Of a stretch of DNA of 24,421 bases, positions 22,562-24,421 are shown one piece after another; positions within the stretch are counted from its first letter, which is position 1; each line of letters starts with the position of its first letter. A program made the translations under genes and the position numbers. Under the pieces are notes generated by a model. The model saw only the letters and a list, made by a program, of their open reading frames with translations. It was not told the origin of the DNA and did no database searches. The stretch comes from Acidobacteriota bacterium (GTDB taxonomy: Bacteria > Acidobacteriota > Terriglobia > Terriglobales > Acidobacteriaceae). The stretch covers positions 1-24,421 of the forward strand of contig JAJZIF010000008.1 of the NCBI GenBank assembly GCA_021810735.1, written 5' to 3'.

Positions 22562-24013
22562 CTATGTGCTGGCGATGGTGGATGCGACGAGCACCCACTG
22601 CCCTGCGTTCTGGAACAGGAGGCCATGCACACGCACAGTGGTGCCGGTGGGGATGGCGGTCTGATCCTGGATGGTGGTACCAGTTTGCTGATAGACCAGG
22701 ATGGAGCTGGCACCTGTGAGCGAAGTGAAGGCACAGTCAGGGCTCAGCGTGATTGTGAAGGTGGATGCCGTACCGGGAGTGATCTCCGCATCGGTGGTGC
22801 CACGGAAGCCCCGTTCCTGAAGGGAAATGCTGGATGCGGTGATGGTTCCAGCCGATGAGGTGTCACCGGAGATGATGTCGCCGGAATCATCGACGGGCAG
22901 GACACTTTGACCCAGCAGAATGTTGTTGGCATCGAAGACGGGCGTGAAGGGGAGACTGGCGAGATCGACGCGGTCATCGTCGATGGAGTAAGTTGTTTCG
23001 GAAGTGAGATTGACGGTGAGGGTCTTGGAGAGATACGAGGTATTGATGCTTGCTCCTGCGCCGTTCTGCATGACGATGGTGATTTGCGTAGCAGGCTGTC
23101 CATTGACTTCAGTGACAATGCCACCACCCATGATCCCGCCGGAGCGCATCATGGCGTTGATGCGGGTGGCAAGCAAGGTGCCATCGGATTGCAGCGAGGC
23201 ATTGACCCAGACGCCCATGCCGGGCGTGAGCTGACTGAGACTGGTGGCGAGTCCACGGAACTGAGTCTGCGCATTGGTCTGGATGGTGAAGGTGTTCATG
23301 GCCTGCAGCGAGTTCATGACCATATAGCCATTGCCGATGCTGCTGACTACGCCGAACATGTGTTGCATGCCGCCGAAAAAGGGACCCATGCCATTGCCGC
23401 CGCTGCCATTGCCGCTGCCCTGTGCTCCAACGGAGAAGTTGAAATTCGGCGAAAAGGCGAAGTTGGCTGAGTTGTCGAGAGTGAGGGACCGGTTGAGATC
23501 GAGGTCAAAGTTGAAGGCCAGTGGAGTGGTGCCCAGAGCGACTGCGGAGCCGAAGTTTACGTTGGCGCTGAACGGTCCGGAGATGGTCTTCTGCATCATT
23601 GTTTTGGTGGTGGGATCGATGTAGGTGACGTGGCAGTCGCCGAACGAAACCGTTGCGCTGGTGTAGTTGCCCTGGTTGGCGAGCGCGAGAGCAACCGGCT
23701 CCATGGTGCCCAAGCGCTGCATGAACTCAACCGGAGTTGCGGTGCTGATAGCGGTGATGGATCCATCGCTTCCGTGGAGGGTCAGCGAAGTGATCGTGGT
23801 CGAGAATGCGAGTACCCAGTCGGCGGGCGCGTCGCCCATGTTGATTTGTACGGTCGTGGCTTCGTTGGGTGGCGGAGTTATGGTGCTGTTGTCACCACCG
23901 CCGCAGGCAGTAACGAGGCCAAAGAGGCCGATCAGTGCGATGCTCAGGAATCCGAGAGAGTTCCGCAACCAGCAGGACGGGGAGGGATTGGATCGTTTGG
24001 GGAGAAAATGCAT
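22562..24013 (-). CDS. Lipoprotein with DUF4382-type and DUF5666-like domains
   Basis: A 483-residue exported lipoprotein; the ATG at 24013 has AGGAGGAG just upstream. The signal sequence, RNSLGFLSIALIGLFG, ends in the lipobox VTAC followed by GGG, so lipidation by Lgt is expected. Residues about 50-190 resemble DUF4382 (VQINMGDAPADWVLAFSTTI, then repeated beta strands). A Gly/Asn/Met-rich stretch near 205-230 (GSGNGSGGNGMGPFFGGMQH) leads into DUF5666-like beta modules (FGVVSSIGNGYMVMNS, GIVTEVNGQPATQITIV, and a last one ending GTTVRVHGLLF). The whole mature part is beta-rich and Thr/Ser-rich, typical of envelope surface proteins. Neither domain has a settled function. It is monocistronic with a long upstream region and its own terminator. 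Confidence 0.87.
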   Translation of the reverse strand: MHFLPKRSNPSPSCWLRNSLGFLSIALIGLFGLVTACGGGDNSTITPPPNEATTVQINMGDAPADWVLAFSTTITSLTLHGSDGSITAISTATPVEFMQRLGTMEPVALALANQGNYTSATVSFGDCHVTYIDPTTKTMMQKTISGPFSANVNFGSAVALGTTPLAFNFDLDLNRSLTLDNSANFAFSPNFNFSVGAQGSGNGSGGNGMGPFFGGMQHMFGVVSSIGNGYMVMNSLQAMNTFTIQTNAQTQFRGLATSLSQLTPGMGVWVNASLQSDGTLLATRINAMMRSGGIMGGGIVTEVNGQPATQITIVMQNGAGASINTSYLSKTLTVNLTSETTYSIDDDRVDLASLPFTPVFDANNILLGQSVLPVDDSGDIISGDTSSAGTITASSISLQERGFRGTTDAEITPGTASTFTITLSPDCAFTSLTGASSILVYQQTGTTIQDQTAIPTGTTVRVHGLLFQNAGQWVLVASTIAST

Positions 24014-24421
24014 GGCTCCTCCTGGGAATCAGCCGCAACTAGGGAAAATTGCCGGAGTTGCTGTTCGTGAGGGAACGCAAATACCGAAGGCTGTCCTAGT
24101 TCCTACTGTGCTCAGGTTATCTGTGAAACGATGTGAGGCACATCACGCATAAGTCGCGATTTCGAGGGCAACGATTCGAACTTATGCGGCATCAAGGCGT
24201 CATGCAGAGGGTTGCTTCAAGATGGGATGTGTTGTGAGTTAGTAGATGATAAGTAATGTATTGTCATGGGAGACAATTGGAGCCTAAGATGGGGCGGAAA
24301 GATTTAGATCGTGACGGCTGCACAAATCGTATGAGTTTGCTCACTCTTGTCCAAATTAGCCTTTGAACGGCGGCGGTAGTGCCCTGTTACGGTTTGTGTT
24401 GAGAGACATAAACCCGAGGAG
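24014..24421. other. Upstream region of the lipoprotein gene, lower GC
   Basis: 408 bp without a supported gene and visibly more A/T-rich than the rest. It contains an inverted repeat AACTAGG/CCTAGTT (24037-24043, 24095-24101), the 9-bp dyad at 24146-24188 and a smaller dyad ATTGTC/GACAAT at 24260-24277. A 25-codon frame at 24289-24366 (MGRKDLDRDG...) is too short and unsupported. The window ends in CCCGAGGAG, which looks like a ribosome-binding site for a plus-strand gene starting just beyond the edge. Confidence 0.4.
24146..24188. promoter_or_regulatory. 9-bp inverted repeat upstream of the lipoprotein gene
   Basis: CGCATAAGT (24146-24154) and ACTTATGCG (24180-24188) are perfect inverted copies 25 bp apart, 133-175 bp upstream of the lipoprotein ATG. 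The spacing suits two operator half-sites or a cruciform/hairpin better than a simple terminator. The bound factor is unknown. Confidence 0.35.

Noticed and set aside
24289..24366. A 25-codon plus-strand frame near the right edge
   Set aside because: Too short, with GGAG at a plausible spacing but no other support.
1..24421. CRISPR arrays, tRNA/rRNA genes, transposases or phage genes
   Set aside because: No regularly spaced repeats, cloverleaf-like sequences, transposase motifs or phage structural genes were seen on reading either strand.

Overview
The window is high-GC, densely packed bacterial chromosome with 18 supportable protein genes, no rRNA or tRNA gene and no recognisable insertion sequence or prophage. 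The gene set points to an acidobacterium of the Terriglobia/Acidobacteriaceae type. The signs are GAF-GAF-SpoIIE phosphatases, many TPR proteins, a small PilZ protein beginning MSWLSKLF, an exported GH38 hydrolase, a DUF4382 lipoprotein and a secreted protein with NPFPEAKS-like repeats. This is inference from gene content; no search was run.

Left part (1-8359): a minus-strand ST7-like TPR gene runs off the edge. Next come a GAF-GAF-SpoIIE phosphatase (RsbU type) and hypoxanthine phosphoribosyltransferase, with lgt (lipoprotein diacylglyceryl transferase) divergent from them. A minus-strand group follows, EAL phosphodiesterase, SprT-like metallopeptidase and PilZ protein, which looks like a cyclic-di-GMP output group. 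An exported TPR protein lies 7 nt downstream of uvrA.

Middle (8367-18286): uvrA has a Lys/Ala-rich insertion. It is divergent from a large exported GH38 alpha-mannosidase-like enzyme. A 111-bp nested inverted-repeat element starts on the last base of the GH38 stop codon. Then come a small SET-domain protein lysine methyltransferase with a post-SET cysteine cluster, a divergent secreted repeat/TPR protein, a DUF1569/DinB-like protein, and a prepilin peptidase convergent with it.

Right part (18365-24421): mazG, a GNAT acyltransferase and an enolase-superfamily N-succinylamino acid racemase/OSBS-type enzyme form a tight plus-strand operon. The last two resemble the known pathway that converts D- to L-amino acids through N-succinyl derivatives. 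A Xre/MbcA-type antitoxin and RES-domain toxin pair follows, with a GTGA overlap and a perfect palindrome in its promoter. A convergent DUF4382-type lipoprotein gene has a clear intrinsic terminator. The last ~400 bp are its upstream region, ending in a ribosome-binding-like GAGGAG at the window edge.

The observations most worth following are an internal duplication in the SprT-like protein (one copy has lost HExxH), the GNAT-racemase pair, the RES-Xre module with its operator, the SET protein, two unrelated ~111-bp nested palindromic intergenic elements, and -10-like hexamers very close to several start codons. None of these is proven new.
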